DNA of 13,537 nucleotides from CAYGKP01 sp964350605 (GCA_964350605.1 CAYGKP010000052.1:1-13537); one strand, 5' to 3'; numbered from the stretch's first letter, positions 1 through 7,176 are shown. Made by a program: numbers and translations. The notes: generated by a model from the letters alone, not told the origin.

Positions 1-531
1 GGGTTCTTGCTGCTGGCCCTATCGGTCAGCCTGACCCAAGGCCCGACGGTGATTTGGTTCTACTTGATCGCTTATGCGGTGGCGACCTATTGTGTGTTCC
101 TGGGCGTTGAACTGCTGGAAAGTGGGGCGGACGCAATTCGCCTTGGGGGGTTTGCAGGCTTGGGACCGAAGAACTTCCACTTGGGCGTGTTGCTGACTCT
201 CGGACTGGTCGCACTGGCGGGCCTGCCGCCCACCGGAATTTTCACCGGTAAGCTACTGCTCTTCACAGGTCTGTGGGAGCGGTACACAGTTGTGGATAAC
301 TCACTGATTGTTTGGGTGTTGTTGCTGGGGATCCTGAGCGCGGTGGCGGGCCTATTCTACTACTTTCGCCTACCGGTTCAACTGTTTTTGCGCAGCGAAT
401 CGCAGGAAAACGCACTGGAGGTGAATCTTCTAGCCAAAATCTTGTTTCTTGTTTTAGGCGCGGGAGTTGTTGGGCTGTTCCTCTTTCCGGGACTGCTCTT
501 GGATCAACTTTCGTCGCTGATCGGTCGTTAG
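1..531 (+). CDS. nuoN: NADH-quinone oxidoreductase subunit N, 3' part only
   Basis: The frame is open from the first base, so the gene begins upstream; 176 C-terminal residues are visible. NuoN is one of the antiporter-like membrane subunits of respiratory complex I, which couples NADH oxidation by quinone to proton pumping across the inner membrane. The visible part is strongly hydrophobic, with at least four membrane segments (about residues 14-38, 58-84, 99-120 and 143-166). It carries the segment AGLPPTGIFTGK (about residues 70-81), matching the conserved GIPPTAGFxGK helix of NuoN, including the lysine thought to lie on the proton path. The 3' position and length suit the last gene of a nuo operon. 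The related Mrp-type antiporter subunits share this fold, so the call rests on the motif and length. The next gene starts 7 nt after the stop, suggesting a shared transcript. Confidence 0.85.
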   Translation, partial: GFLLLALSVSLTQGPTVIWFYLIAYAVATYCVFLGVELLESGADAIRLGGFAGLGPKNFHLGVLLTLGLVALAGLPPTGIFTGKLLLFTGLWERYTVVDNSLIVWVLLLGILSAVAGLFYYFRLPVQLFLRSESQENALEVNLLAKILFLVLGAGVVGLFLFPGLLLDQLSSLIGR

Positions 532-538
532 AAGCGCT

Positions 539-2428
539 ATGAGCGAACCCATTAAGCACGAGTGCGGCATTGCACTCATCCGCCTGCGGAAGCCCTACCA
601 GTACTACATCGATAAGTACGGGACGCCGCTCTACGGCATCAACAAGCTGTACCTCTTGATGGAGAAACAACACAACCGCGGCCAGGACGGCGCGGGCGTG
701 GGGGTCATCAAGCTGGACGTGCCGCAAGGCAAACGCTACATCTCGCGCTACCGGTCGAGCGGCACCCAGCCGATCACCGAGATATTCGACAAAATCGGCA
801 AGAAGTTCCGCAAGGCAGCCAAGTCGGGGCCCGATTGTTACATGGACGCCGACTGGATGCTCGACAACGTCGCTTTCACTGGCGAGGTGCTCATGGGGCA
901 CTTGCGCTACGGTACCCACGGGAACAACTCGATCGAGTATTGCCACCCCTTCCTTCGCGAGAACAACTGGCGCAGCCGCAGCCTGGTGCTCGCCGGAAAC
1001 TTCAACATGACCAACGTCGACGAGTTGTTCGACAAACTGGTTTCGCTGGGCCAGCACCCCAAAGAAAAGGCCGACACCGTGACGGTGATGGAGAAAATTG
1101 GTCACTTCCTCGACGAGGAAAACCAGCGCCTCTTCGACCACTACAAAGACGAATACACCAACGCGGAGATTTCCGAGTTGATCCAAAACGAGCTGGACCT
1201 GCAGCGAGTGCTCAAGCGGTCCTGCAAAGACTTCGATGGCGGCTATTCCATGGTAGGCATTACGGGGTATGGCGCAGCGTTCGTGGCCCGGGACCCGAAT
1301 GGCATTCGGCCCGCTTACTACTACGAGGATGACGAGATCGTCGTCGCGGCCAGCGAGAAGCCAGCCATCAAGACGGCTTTCGGCATCGAGTACGACCAGA
1401 TCAAGGAAATTGCCCCCGGGCATGCCCTGATCGTTGACCGAGCAGGCAATCCTTCGGAGTTGGAGTTCCGCCCGCCGCTCGAACGCAAGTCGTGTTCCTT
1501 CGAGCGGATTTACTTCTCGCGCGGCTCCGACCCGGACATTTACCGCGAGCGCAAAGCTTTAGGCCGTCTGCTCGCCCCACGTGTCCTTGAAGCGGTCGAT
1601 TACGACCTGAAGAACACCGTCTTCTCTTACATCCCCAACACCGCCGAAACGGCGTTTTACGGCCTCATCGAAGGGGTGGAGGCCTACCTGAAAGACCACA
1701 AGGCGAAAACAATCAGCGAGCGTGCGTTGACCAGCGAAGAGTTGGAAACACTGCTCGACTTGCGCCCACGGGTGGAAAAACTGGTGGTCAAGGACGTGAA
1801 GATGCGCACCTTCATCACCGCCGATCATTCGCGTGACGATTTGGTGGGGCATGTCTACGACACCACCTACGAGGTGATCAACAAAGGCGTTGATACTCTG
1901 GTGGTCCTCGACGATTCGATTGTTCGGGGGACAACGCTGGAGAAAAGCATCATCCGCATGCTTGATCGGTTGGAGCCCAAACGGGTCATCGTCCTCAGCT
2001 CGGCACCACAGATTCGCTACCCTGATTGCTACGGCATCGACATGTCGAAGATGCGCGAGTTCGTGGCCTTCCGCGCCTTGTTGCAATTGCTGAAAGAAAC
2101 CGGACAGGACTCGCTACTCGACGAGGTCTACGAACAATGCGTTCGCTCGGAGATTCATCAGGAGCCTTCGCCAAACTACGTGCAGAAGCTCTATGGTCGC
2201 TTCACCGACGAGCAGATCTCGGACAAGATTGCCCAGATCGTTCGTTCCGAGGACGTGAAGGCCGAGGTGGACGTGATTTACCAACGCGTGGCCGACCTGC
2301 ACCAAGCCTGCCCCAACCATTCGGGTGACTGGTACTTCACTGGCGACTACCCGACTCCTGGCGGCAACAAAGTGGTCAACAAAGCCTTCATCAACTTCAT
2401 GGAAGGCAAGGTGGTACGGGCGTACTAG
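539..2428 (+). CDS. Long PurF-like amidophosphoribosyltransferase (class II glutamine amidotransferase)
   Basis: A 629-residue protein joining an N-terminal class II glutamine amidotransferase to a phosphoribosyltransferase. PurF enzymes make 5-phosphoribosylamine from PRPP and glutamine, the first committed step of purine synthesis. Cys9 (HECGIA) is the expected N-terminal nucleophile after removal of a short propeptide. HNRGQDGAG (45-53), the glutamine-site arginine in GHLRYGTHG (R123) and FRDPNGIRP-like RDPNGIRP follow. The PRPP loop VVLDDSIVRGTT lies at 455-466. Canonical PurF is about 470-505 residues; this one has extra sequence before the PRPP loop (about 380-430) and a C-terminal extension after about 520 ending in GDWYFTGDYPTPGG. 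I recognise this long form from Bacteroidota, where it is usually annotated as amidophosphoribosyltransferase. Whether it replaces or accompanies a canonical PurF cannot be seen here. ATG start is 7 nt after nuoN. Confidence 0.88.
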   Translation: MSEPIKHECGIALIRLRKPYQYYIDKYGTPLYGINKLYLLMEKQHNRGQDGAGVGVIKLDVPQGKRYISRYRSSGTQPITEIFDKIGKKFRKAAKSGPDCYMDADWMLDNVAFTGEVLMGHLRYGTHGNNSIEYCHPFLRENNWRSRSLVLAGNFNMTNVDELFDKLVSLGQHPKEKADTVTVMEKIGHFLDEENQRLFDHYKDEYTNAEISELIQNELDLQRVLKRSCKDFDGGYSMVGITGYGAAFVARDPNGIRPAYYYEDDEIVVAASEKPAIKTAFGIEYDQIKEIAPGHALIVDRAGNPSELEFRPPLERKSCSFERIYFSRGSDPDIYRERKALGRLLAPRVLEAVDYDLKNTVFSYIPNTAETAFYGLIEGVEAYLKDHKAKTISERALTSEELETLLDLRPRVEKLVVKDVKMRTFITADHSRDDLVGHVYDTTYEVINKGVDTLVVLDDSIVRGTTLEKSIIRMLDRLEPKRVIVLSSAPQIRYPDCYGIDMSKMREFVAFRALLQLLKETGQDSLLDEVYEQCVRSEIHQEPSPNYVQKLYGRFTDEQISDKIAQIVRSEDVKAEVDVIYQRVADLHQACPNHSGDWYFTGDYPTPGGNKVVNKAFINFMEGKVVRAY

Positions 2429-2451
2429 CGACTCCCATTCAAACGCATAAA

Positions 2452-2476
2452 AAAACCCGCTCATCGAGCGGGTTTT
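2452..2476. terminator. Bidirectional intrinsic terminator
   Basis: A perfect 11-bp inverted repeat (2452-2462 pairs with 2466-2476) with a 3-base loop ATC. The stem itself ends in T on either strand, and the A-run at 2449-2455 gives a longer T-tract on the - strand. It sits between the convergent purF-like gene (stop 2428) and the Fe-S carrier gene (stop at 2499), so it can end both transcripts. Confidence 0.85.
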
Positions 2477-2498
2477 GTCTTTTCAGGAGAGAGTGGTG

Positions 2499-2825
2499 CT
2501 AGACCGCGAAGCTCTCGCCGCACCCACAGGTGCGCGTTGCGTTTGGGTTCACGAATTGGAACCCTTTGCCGTTCAGGCCGTCGGTAAACTCCAACGTGGT
2601 GCCCAGCAGGTAGAGCATGCTCTTCTTGTCGACCAGCACCTTGAGGCCATTGTCCTCGAAGAGTTCGTCGCCATCACGAACCTGGTCGTCGAAGCTCAAA
2701 TCATACATCAACCCAGAACAGCCACCCCCTTTGACCGACACGCGCACGTTGTGCTGGGGCGTGTGGCCTTCTTCCAATCGGAGAGTGGAAATGCGTTCGC
2801 GGGCTTTCTCGGAAATTTGAATCAT
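2499..2825 (-). CDS. A-type iron-sulfur cluster carrier (IscA/SufA/ErpA family)
   Basis: A 108-residue protein with the full HesB/IscA fold signature. The three conserved cysteines that bind the Fe-S cluster or iron are present: Cys36 in VKGGGCSGLMY and Cys100/Cys102 in TCGCGESF near the C terminus. Such proteins receive clusters from the Isc or Suf scaffold and pass them to apo-enzymes in the cytoplasm. Length is typical (about 105-120). IscA, SufA and ErpA cannot be told apart without neighbours, and none of the isc or suf genes is in the window, so no symbol is given. The ATG start begins MIQIS, as expected. It lies 71 nt downstream of the small lipoprotein gene on the same strand and may share its transcript; I saw no good promoter in that 71-nt gap. 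Confidence 0.93.
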   Translation of the reverse strand: MIQISEKARERISTLRLEEGHTPQHNVRVSVKGGGCSGLMYDLSFDDQVRDGDELFEDNGLKVLVDKKSMLYLLGTTLEFTDGLNGKGFQFVNPNATRTCGCGESFAV

Positions 2826-2896
2826 CGGATGTGCTTCTTTGGGTCTGTTGTTTGCAACAAATCAGAACAAAAGACGGGTTCCCCGAAGGGACAAGA

Positions 2897-3043
2897 TTAC
2901 ATCTTGATCTGGCCGCTCTTGCGCATTTTCGAGATGTTCTTTTTGCTGCTTTTACACTTTTTGCTGGCGCGAGTGCAGGAGGGAGCAACGGCGGTAACGG
3001 CGAAAAGTGCCAAGATGAAGAGGACGAGGCTGGTATTTTTCAT
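2897..3043 (-). CDS. Small probable lipoprotein, 48 residues
   Basis: Not a family I recognise. The 48 residues open with a short basic start (MKN), then a hydrophobic run (about 6-21) ending in VAPSC with Cys23, which fits a relaxed lipobox and signal peptidase II cleavage. The mature part would be only about 26 residues: a second cysteine (CKSS) and a lysine-rich tail ending GQIKM. The frame could be extended upstream to an ATG at 3118, but the added 25 residues would place extra sequence ahead of a clean signal peptide, and that ATG overlaps a candidate -33 box, so I chose 3043. It could be a secreted peptide rather than a lipoprotein. Being short, it may also be a chance ORF, though the signal-like order of charge, hydrophobic core and cysteine argues against this. 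Confidence 0.5.
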   Translation of the reverse strand: MKNTSLVLFILALFAVTAVAPSCTRASKKCKSSKKNISKMRKSGQIKM

Positions 3044-3087
3044 AACTGCTGAGTTCAGGAGTGGTGACGGGGGCGAAAAGGTCCTTA

Positions 3088-3118
3088 CTAAGGTACGAAA
3101 ACCAAGGCAGACCAGCAT
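3088..3118 (-). promoter_or_regulatory. Weak candidate Bacteroidota promoter for the small lipoprotein
   Basis: On the - strand TACCTTAG (3088-3095) matches TAnnTTTG except for one base, and 20 bases upstream lies ATG/TATG (3116-3118) in place of TTG. The spacing equals that of the three better promoters in this window, but both boxes are imperfect. The remainder of 3044-3217, between this gene and thiL, shows no other clear element. Confidence 0.3.
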
Positions 3119-3217
3119 AAGTAACGGGAGAGAGGTCCTTAGGGTTCCGATTCGCTGGGCCTTTGTGGGTTACTTCGCATCTTCGCGCCTGGAATCACGC
3201 GAGATGATTGACTCAAC

Positions 3218-4234
3218 ATGGACTTAAGCGAACTGGGAGAATTCGGATTGATCGACCGTTTGGCCTCGGGGCTCGAAATGCGTCAACCAAGCACCCTCAA
3301 GGGAATTGGCGATGATGCCGCGGTGCTCGATCGAGGCAATGGGGAAGTCACGTTGGTGTCGACCGATTTGTTGGTGGAGGGCATTCATTTCGATCTGACC
3401 TATGCGCCCCTCAAACACCTGGGCTACAAGGCCGTAGCCGTTAACGTCTCGGACATCGCGGCCATGAATGGTGTGCCCGAGCAGATCACTGTGTCAATGG
3501 CTCTCTCCAGCCGATTTGGGGTGGAGGCCATTGATGAACTCTACGCGGGCATCTACGCAGCTTGCGAGCACTACAAGGTTGACTTGGTAGGTGGCGACAC
3601 GACTTCGTCCCCGCGCGGGCTTTTGCTTTCGGTGACGGCCATTGGCCGCGCGAAACGCAACCAGGTCTCGTATCGCGGTGGGGCCAAGCCGGGCGACATC
3701 ATTTGTGTGACGGGCGACTTGGGCGGTGCGTATTTGGGCCTCCAGATTCTCGAGCGCGAGAAAGCCGTCTACCAAGCCAACCCCGAGATGCAGCCCGAGC
3801 TGGCGGCTTACGAATACGTGGTCATGCGCCAATTGAAGCCCGAGGCCCGCACCGACATCATTCATGGCCTGGCCGATGTGCGCGTCGTACCGACTTCAAT
3901 GATTGATGTCTCCGACGGTCTTGCCTCCGAGTTGGGGCACATTTGCCAGAAATCCGGGGTGGGCGCAACGATTTACGATCAGTACTTGCCCGTTTCCGAG
4001 CAGAGCCTCTCGGTGGCCATGGAGTTCCAAATCGGCGAGAGCACCGCCGCGCTGCACGGTGGGGAAGACTACGAGTTGCTCTTCACCATCGCGCCCGATC
4101 AATTGCAGAAGATCAAGAACGATCCGGACATCACCGTCATCGGTCAAATCGAGCCGAAAGAAGCCGGGATGCACCTCATTACCCGCCAGGAGCAGCGCAT
4201 CCCCATCAAAGGACACGGCTACACCCATTTCTAG
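3218..4234 (+). CDS. thiL: Thiamine-monophosphate kinase
   Basis: A 338-residue cytoplasmic enzyme that phosphorylates thiamine monophosphate with ATP to give thiamine pyrophosphate, the active cofactor. The family motifs appear in order: GIGDDAAV (29-36) and STDLLVEGIHF (48-58), whose aspartates bind Mg-ATP; VNVSDIAAMN (75-84); VGGDTTSS (124-131); GDLGGA (166-171); MIDVSDGL (228-235); and GGEDYELLF (281-289). Length agrees with the usual 310-350. The ATG start leaves a normal short N terminus before the first motif. No other thiamine gene is nearby and no TPP riboswitch is visible in the 174 nt upstream, so it seems to be a stand-alone unit. It faces away from the small lipoprotein gene and converges on the 126-residue hypothetical gene. 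Confidence 0.96.
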   Translation: MDLSELGEFGLIDRLASGLEMRQPSTLKGIGDDAAVLDRGNGEVTLVSTDLLVEGIHFDLTYAPLKHLGYKAVAVNVSDIAAMNGVPEQITVSMALSSRFGVEAIDELYAGIYAACEHYKVDLVGGDTTSSPRGLLLSVTAIGRAKRNQVSYRGGAKPGDIICVTGDLGGAYLGLQILEREKAVYQANPEMQPELAAYEYVVMRQLKPEARTDIIHGLADVRVVPTSMIDVSDGLASELGHICQKSGVGATIYDQYLPVSEQSLSVAMEFQIGESTAALHGGEDYELLFTIAPDQLQKIKNDPDITVIGQIEPKEAGMHLITRQEQRIPIKGHGYTHF

Positions 4235-4250
4235 GCCCGCTGCGGGCTTT
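4233..4250 (+). terminator. Short terminator-like hairpin after thiL
   Basis: GCCCG (4235-4239) pairs with CGGGC (4243-4247) around a 3-base loop, and the stem can extend by a G-T and an A-T pair into the stop codon. Only three T follow, so it is a weaker terminator than the others here. It has no T-tract on the - strand. Confidence 0.5.
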
Positions 4251-4265
4251 GCGCCCATTAAGTGA

Positions 4266-4646
4266 CTAATCGTTCGGATAAGGGACGAACAGGAAGCTCA
4301 TCATCTGTTTGTCGACCACAAACAGGCAGCAGAATTCGTCGGGGTCCTTGTAGGCACTCTGGAACTCGGCGGCTTTCTCGATGTCGATGAGTCCGCGCTC
4401 GGCGAACTCCTCGATAAACGAGAAGTAGTAGTTCCATTCCAGTTCCAATTCATCGCGCCCGAAGAGCAGCTTGCCGAAGGGCAATTCCACTTTGCAGATC
4501 GGCACGATCGGGAATTCAGAAATGCCCCGGGTGCGCAGTTGGTAGCTGCCTTCCTTCAACGCGTCGGACACCTTGATGAAGTCCGAGGTGATGGTGCCTA
4601 GGTATTTGCCCGAGAGTTCGGGGTTGTTTTCGTTTTCAAGCTCCAT
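4266..4646 (-). CDS. Conserved-looking hypothetical protein, 126 residues
   Basis: I cannot name a family. The protein is soluble by appearance: no signal peptide and no membrane segment. It starts acidic (MELENENNPEL), is rich in aromatic and acidic residues, and has the stretches SDFIKVSDALKEG (about 21-33), LLFGRDELELEWNYYF (about 60-75) and a C-terminal hydrophobic strand with a Cys-Cys pair (EFCCLFVVDK) ending FVPYPND. The regular amphipathic pattern and codon use like its neighbours support a real gene. I have an impression of similar unnamed proteins in other Bacteroidota, which I could not check. It starts 22 nt after the rlmD stop on the same strand, so it is probably co-transcribed with rlmD; this alone does not show a role in rRNA modification. 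Confidence 0.75.
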   Translation of the reverse strand: MELENENNPELSGKYLGTITSDFIKVSDALKEGSYQLRTRGISEFPIVPICKVELPFGKLLFGRDELELEWNYYFSFIEEFAERGLIDIEKAAEFQSAYKDPDEFCCLFVVDKQMMSFLFVPYPND

Positions 4647-4666
4647 TGGGATCGGTTTGGGATCGG
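4646..4666. repeat. Tandem direct repeat of a 10-mer, period 11
   Basis: TTGGGATCGG occurs at 4646-4655 and again at 4657-4666, separated by one T. It covers nearly all of the 22-nt gap between the rlmD stop and the ATG of the following gene, and its last base overlaps that ATG. In the mRNA it reads as two copies of CCGAUCCCAA directly ahead of the start codon. Confidence 0.85.
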
Positions 4667-4668
4667 GG

Positions 4669-6066
4669 CTACTTGGCTTTGCGTTCCAGCAGGGCGACGT
4701 TCTCGACGTGGTGCGTCTGGGGGAACATATCGACCGGCTGGCAGATTTTTAGTTCGTACATCTCGGCGAGAAGGGCCATGTCGCGGGCTTGCGAAGCGGG
4801 GTTGCAACTCACGTACACAATCCGCTCGGGGGCCAGTTCCAAGATCGTCTCGATGGCTTTGGGGTGCATACCGGCCCGCGGTGGGTCGGTGATGATCACA
4901 TCGGGGATGCCGAACATCGAGCGCAGGTCCGCAGCCGGGGGATCCTCGACGGCGATGGTCGCGAAATAGGCGTTGTCGATTTCGTTGCGCTCAGCGTTTT
5001 CGCGGGCGGCTTCGATGGCCTCAGGGATCGATTCGATGCCCACGACCTTTTGCACTTGACCAGCCAACAGCAAGGCGATGGTGCCCGTCCCGGTGTAGAG
5101 GTCATAGACCACTTGCTCCTTGGTGAGCGCCGCGAACTCCAAGGCGATGCGGTAGAGGTGCTCGGCCTGGTTGGTGTTGGTCTGGAAGAACGACTTGGCG
5201 TCGATGCGGAAGCTGGTGCCCTCCATCTCTTCCTCGATGTAATCGGTGCCCGAGAACAGAATCACCTCCTGGTCATAGATCGAGTCGTTGCGCTTCTCGT
5301 TCACCACGTACTGGAGCGAGGTGATGGCCGGGAAGGCATCGCGCAGGGCTTCCAGGAGGCGCAGAATGCGCTCGTCCCAGGCTTTGACCTGTAAGACCAC
5401 CATCCAGTCGCCCGCACGGTTGCAGCGCAGCACGAGGGTCCGCAGGATGCCTTCTTGCGAGCGGGGGTTGAAGAGGGGGATGTTCAACTCAACAGCCTTG
5501 TTGAAGGCCAGCAAGCGAATCTCGTTCGACAACTCGGGTTGCAGGTGGCATTCCTCCAGGTGAAGCACGCGGTCGAAGCGACCCGGCAGGTGGAAGCCCA
5601 GGCCCCGGCGTTCGAATTCGTCACCCGAATTGATCTGCTCGTCGGTCAACCAACGGGAATCCGAGAAGGTGAATTCGAGTTTGTTTCGGTAATTCTTTTC
5701 GGCGGGTGCACTCAGGATGGGCCGCACCGGGGGATTCTGGAAACCACCCACCCGTTCGAGGGCGTCGCGGACTTGTTTCTCTTTCGCTTTGGCTTGTTCC
5801 TCGTAGGGGATGTGTTGCCACTTGCAGCCACCGCAGAGGCCGAAATGTTGACAGAACGGCTCGACGCGCATCGGTGAGGGGGTCACCAGTTTGACGATCC
5901 GGCCTTCGGAGTGACCGCGTTGTTTTTTGACAATTTGCACATCGACCACGTCGCCCGGTGCGGCGAAGGGCACGAAAACAACCCGGCCGTCGTGGCGGCC
6001 CAGGGCTTTGCCTTCGGCGGCGATGGCTTCGATGTGAAGGTTGGGGAGAATCGGATGATTTGCCAT
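4669..6066 (-). CDS. rlmD: 23S rRNA (uracil-C5)-methyltransferase, RlmD/RumA-like
   Basis: A 465-residue SAM-dependent RNA m5U methyltransferase; RlmD modifies U1939 of E. coli 23S rRNA. From the N terminus: a TRAM-type RNA-binding domain (about 5-62); four cysteines for a [4Fe-4S] cluster, Cys72, Cys78 and Cys81 in CQHFGLCGGC and Cys173 in EECHLQ; the SAM site DLYTGTGTIALLLA; a TDPPRAGMHP segment; and the catalytic nucleophile Cys421 in VSCNP. The Fe-S motif favours RlmD over TrmA, which lacks it; a paralogue with another target uridine (RlmCD-like) is possible. I chose ATG at 6066; a TTG seven codons upstream (6087) is also in frame but less likely. It is divergent from the dehydrogenase gene with 39 nt between starts, and the 126-residue hypothetical follows 22 nt downstream. 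The Fe-S need gives a loose link to the A-type carrier in this window. Confidence 0.88.
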   Translation of the reverse strand: MANHPILPNLHIEAIAAEGKALGRHDGRVVFVPFAAPGDVVDVQIVKKQRGHSEGRIVKLVTPSPMRVEPFCQHFGLCGGCKWQHIPYEEQAKAKEKQVRDALERVGGFQNPPVRPILSAPAEKNYRNKLEFTFSDSRWLTDEQINSGDEFERRGLGFHLPGRFDRVLHLEECHLQPELSNEIRLLAFNKAVELNIPLFNPRSQEGILRTLVLRCNRAGDWMVVLQVKAWDERILRLLEALRDAFPAITSLQYVVNEKRNDSIYDQEVILFSGTDYIEEEMEGTSFRIDAKSFFQTNTNQAEHLYRIALEFAALTKEQVVYDLYTGTGTIALLLAGQVQKVVGIESIPEAIEAARENAERNEIDNAYFATIAVEDPPAADLRSMFGIPDVIITDPPRAGMHPKAIETILELAPERIVYVSCNPASQARDMALLAEMYELKICQPVDMFPQTHHVENVALLERKAK

Positions 6067-6105
6067 AGGGACTGCAAAGGTGCGCAATTCGTAGATTGGG
6101 CGGCC

Positions 6106-6921
6106 ATGAATGGAAAGGTAGTTCTCATCACCGGCAGCAGTTCAGGCATCGGCCTGGCCTGTGCGCAGGTGTTCGGGCGGGCTGGTGCCCGCGTTGTCAT
6201 CTCCGCTCGCAACCCCGAGCGACTCAAAGAAGCCGAGCTTGACTTGGCTCGCGAGGGCATTGACGTCCTCTCGGTGGTGGGCGACGTGGCCGTGGAAGCA
6301 GACTGCCAGCGCATGGTCGAGGCGACGGTTCAAAAGTTTGGCCGCCTGGACATCCTGATTAATAACGCGGGCATCTCGATGCGCGCGCTGTTCGAGCAGG
6401 CTGAACTCTCGGTGATCCGTCAGGTGATGGAGATCAACTTCTTCGGCACCGTGGCGATGACCAAGTTCGCCTTGCCGCACGTTATTGAGGCGAAGGGTTC
6501 CATTGTGGGCATCTCCTCGATTGCGGGCTACCGCGGCTTGCCGGGTCGCACAGGCTATTCGGCCTCGAAGTTTGCCATGAACGGCTTTCTGGAATCGATT
6601 CGTACCGAGTTGCTTTACCGCGGCGTTCATGTGCTGACGGCTTCGCCCGGTTTCACGGGAACCAACATCCGCAAGACGGCCCTCAACGAGAAAGGGGAGG
6701 GCCAAGGCGAGTCGCCTCTGGAGGAAGGAAAGATCATGAGCGCCGAGGAAGTGGCCGCTCACATCCTGCGCGCGGTGCAGCGTCGCAAACGAGAGATCGT
6801 CCTAACACGCCAAGGGAAGTTGACCGTCTGGATGAATAAACGCTTCGGCGGCCTGATGGACAAGATGGTCTACAATCACTTTGCCGCCGAGAAAGACAGC
6901 CCGTTGCCAGCTAAGAAGTAA
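6106..6921 (+). CDS. Short-chain dehydrogenase/reductase (SDR) family oxidoreductase
   Basis: A 271-residue classical SDR. The dinucleotide-binding motif TGSSSGIG is at 9-16, with S33-A-R35 after strand 2 suggesting NADP(H) preference. NNAG lies at 86-89, the catalytic asparagine at Asn111, Ser138 in GISSIAG, and the YSASK motif at 151-155 (Tyr151, Lys155). After the active site, SPGFTGTNIRK and a basic C-terminal helix (about 220-255: HILRAVQRRKREIV, WMNKRFGG) resemble the DHRS7-like and lipid- or retinol-type branch of SDRs, which often associates with membranes; the substrate cannot be read from sequence. The frame is open further upstream, but the ATG at 6106 places the nucleotide fold at the usual distance from the N terminus. 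It is divergent from rlmD and is followed by the promoter of the tRNA pair, with no clear terminator of its own. Confidence 0.92.
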   Translation: MNGKVVLITGSSSGIGLACAQVFGRAGARVVISARNPERLKEAELDLAREGIDVLSVVGDVAVEADCQRMVEATVQKFGRLDILINNAGISMRALFEQAELSVIRQVMEINFFGTVAMTKFALPHVIEAKGSIVGISSIAGYRGLPGRTGYSASKFAMNGFLESIRTELLYRGVHVLTASPGFTGTNIRKTALNEKGEGQGESPLEEGKIMSAEEVAAHILRAVQRRKREIVLTRQGKLTVWMNKRFGGLMDKMVYNHFAAEKDSPLPAKK

Positions 6922-6928
6922 TTCGTGC

Positions 6929-6959
6929 TTGGCTTTTCTGATCGGTCCGATTACCTTTG
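6929..6959 (+). promoter_or_regulatory. Bacteroidota-type promoter of the tRNA-Lys/tRNA-Leu unit
   Basis: TTG (6929-6931), a 20-base spacer, then TACCTTTG (6952-6959), an exact match to TAnnTTTG. Transcription should begin near 6966, leaving a leader of about 12 nt before the tRNA-Lys 5' end at 6978. Confidence 0.8.
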
Positions 6960-6977
6960 TCGTCCCTTTCGGGGGAT

Positions 6978-7050
6978 GATTCCTTAGCTCAGCTGGTAGA
7001 GCAACTCCCTTTTAAGGAGTGGGCCCTGGGTTCGAGTCCCAGAGGGATCA
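6978..7050 (+). tRNA. tRNA-Lys(TTT)
   Basis: A complete 73-nt cloverleaf: acceptor GATTCCT with AGGGATC (one G-T pair), D-arm GCTC/GAGC, anticodon stem ACTCC/GGAGT around loop CTTTTAA (anticodon TTT), T-stem CTGGG/CCCAG with TTCGAGT, and discriminator A at 7050. CCA is not encoded (the next bases are CAAG). Confidence 0.97.
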
Positions 7051-7053
7051 CAA

Positions 7054-7090
7054 GAGCGACACCAAGCGCTCCACTGCGAAACGCCGCAGT
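7054..7090 (+). other. Two small hairpins in the tRNA-Lys/tRNA-Leu spacer
   Basis: GAGCG (7054-7058) pairs with CGCTC (7067-7071), and ACTGCG (7073-7078) pairs with CGCAGT (7085-7090). Together they fill the 42-nt spacer between two tRNAs on one presumed transcript, so a role in tRNA 3'/5' end processing is possible. Stems this short can arise by chance. Confidence 0.3.
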
Positions 7091-7092
7091 TT

Positions 7093-7176
7093 GCTCACGT
7101 GGTGGAATTGGTAGACACGCCATCTTGAGGGGGTGGTGCCTTAACTGGTGTGGGAGTTCGAATCTCCCCGTGAGCA
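7093..7176 (+). tRNA. tRNA-Leu(GAG)
   Basis: An 84-nt class II tRNA. Acceptor GCTCACG pairs perfectly with CGTGAGC; the anticodon stem CCATC/GGTGG (one T-G pair) encloses TTGAGGG, giving anticodon GAG; a long variable arm follows, as expected for leucine; the T-stem is GGGAG/CTCCC with TTCGAAT; the discriminator is A at 7176. CCA is not encoded. Confidence 0.95.

Noticed and set aside
263..1423. 386-codon open frame antisense to nuoN and the purF-like gene
   Set aside because: It is the mirror of a strongly recognised gene in GC-rich DNA; its translation has no domain pattern and crosses two real genes.
2874..2896. Terminator for the small lipoprotein gene (TCCC-TTCG-GGGA hairpin on the - strand)
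   Set aside because: The stem is only 4 bp and lacks a directly following T-run; readthrough into the Fe-S carrier gene seems as likely.
3044..3217. TPP riboswitch ahead of thiL (a CTGAG motif occurs near 3047)
   Set aside because: The paired THI-box elements are missing and the motif lies far from any fitting structure.
2475..3227. 250-codon + strand frame over the Fe-S carrier gene
   Set aside because: It opposes the clear IscA-family gene and spans a terminator stem; no protein-like features.
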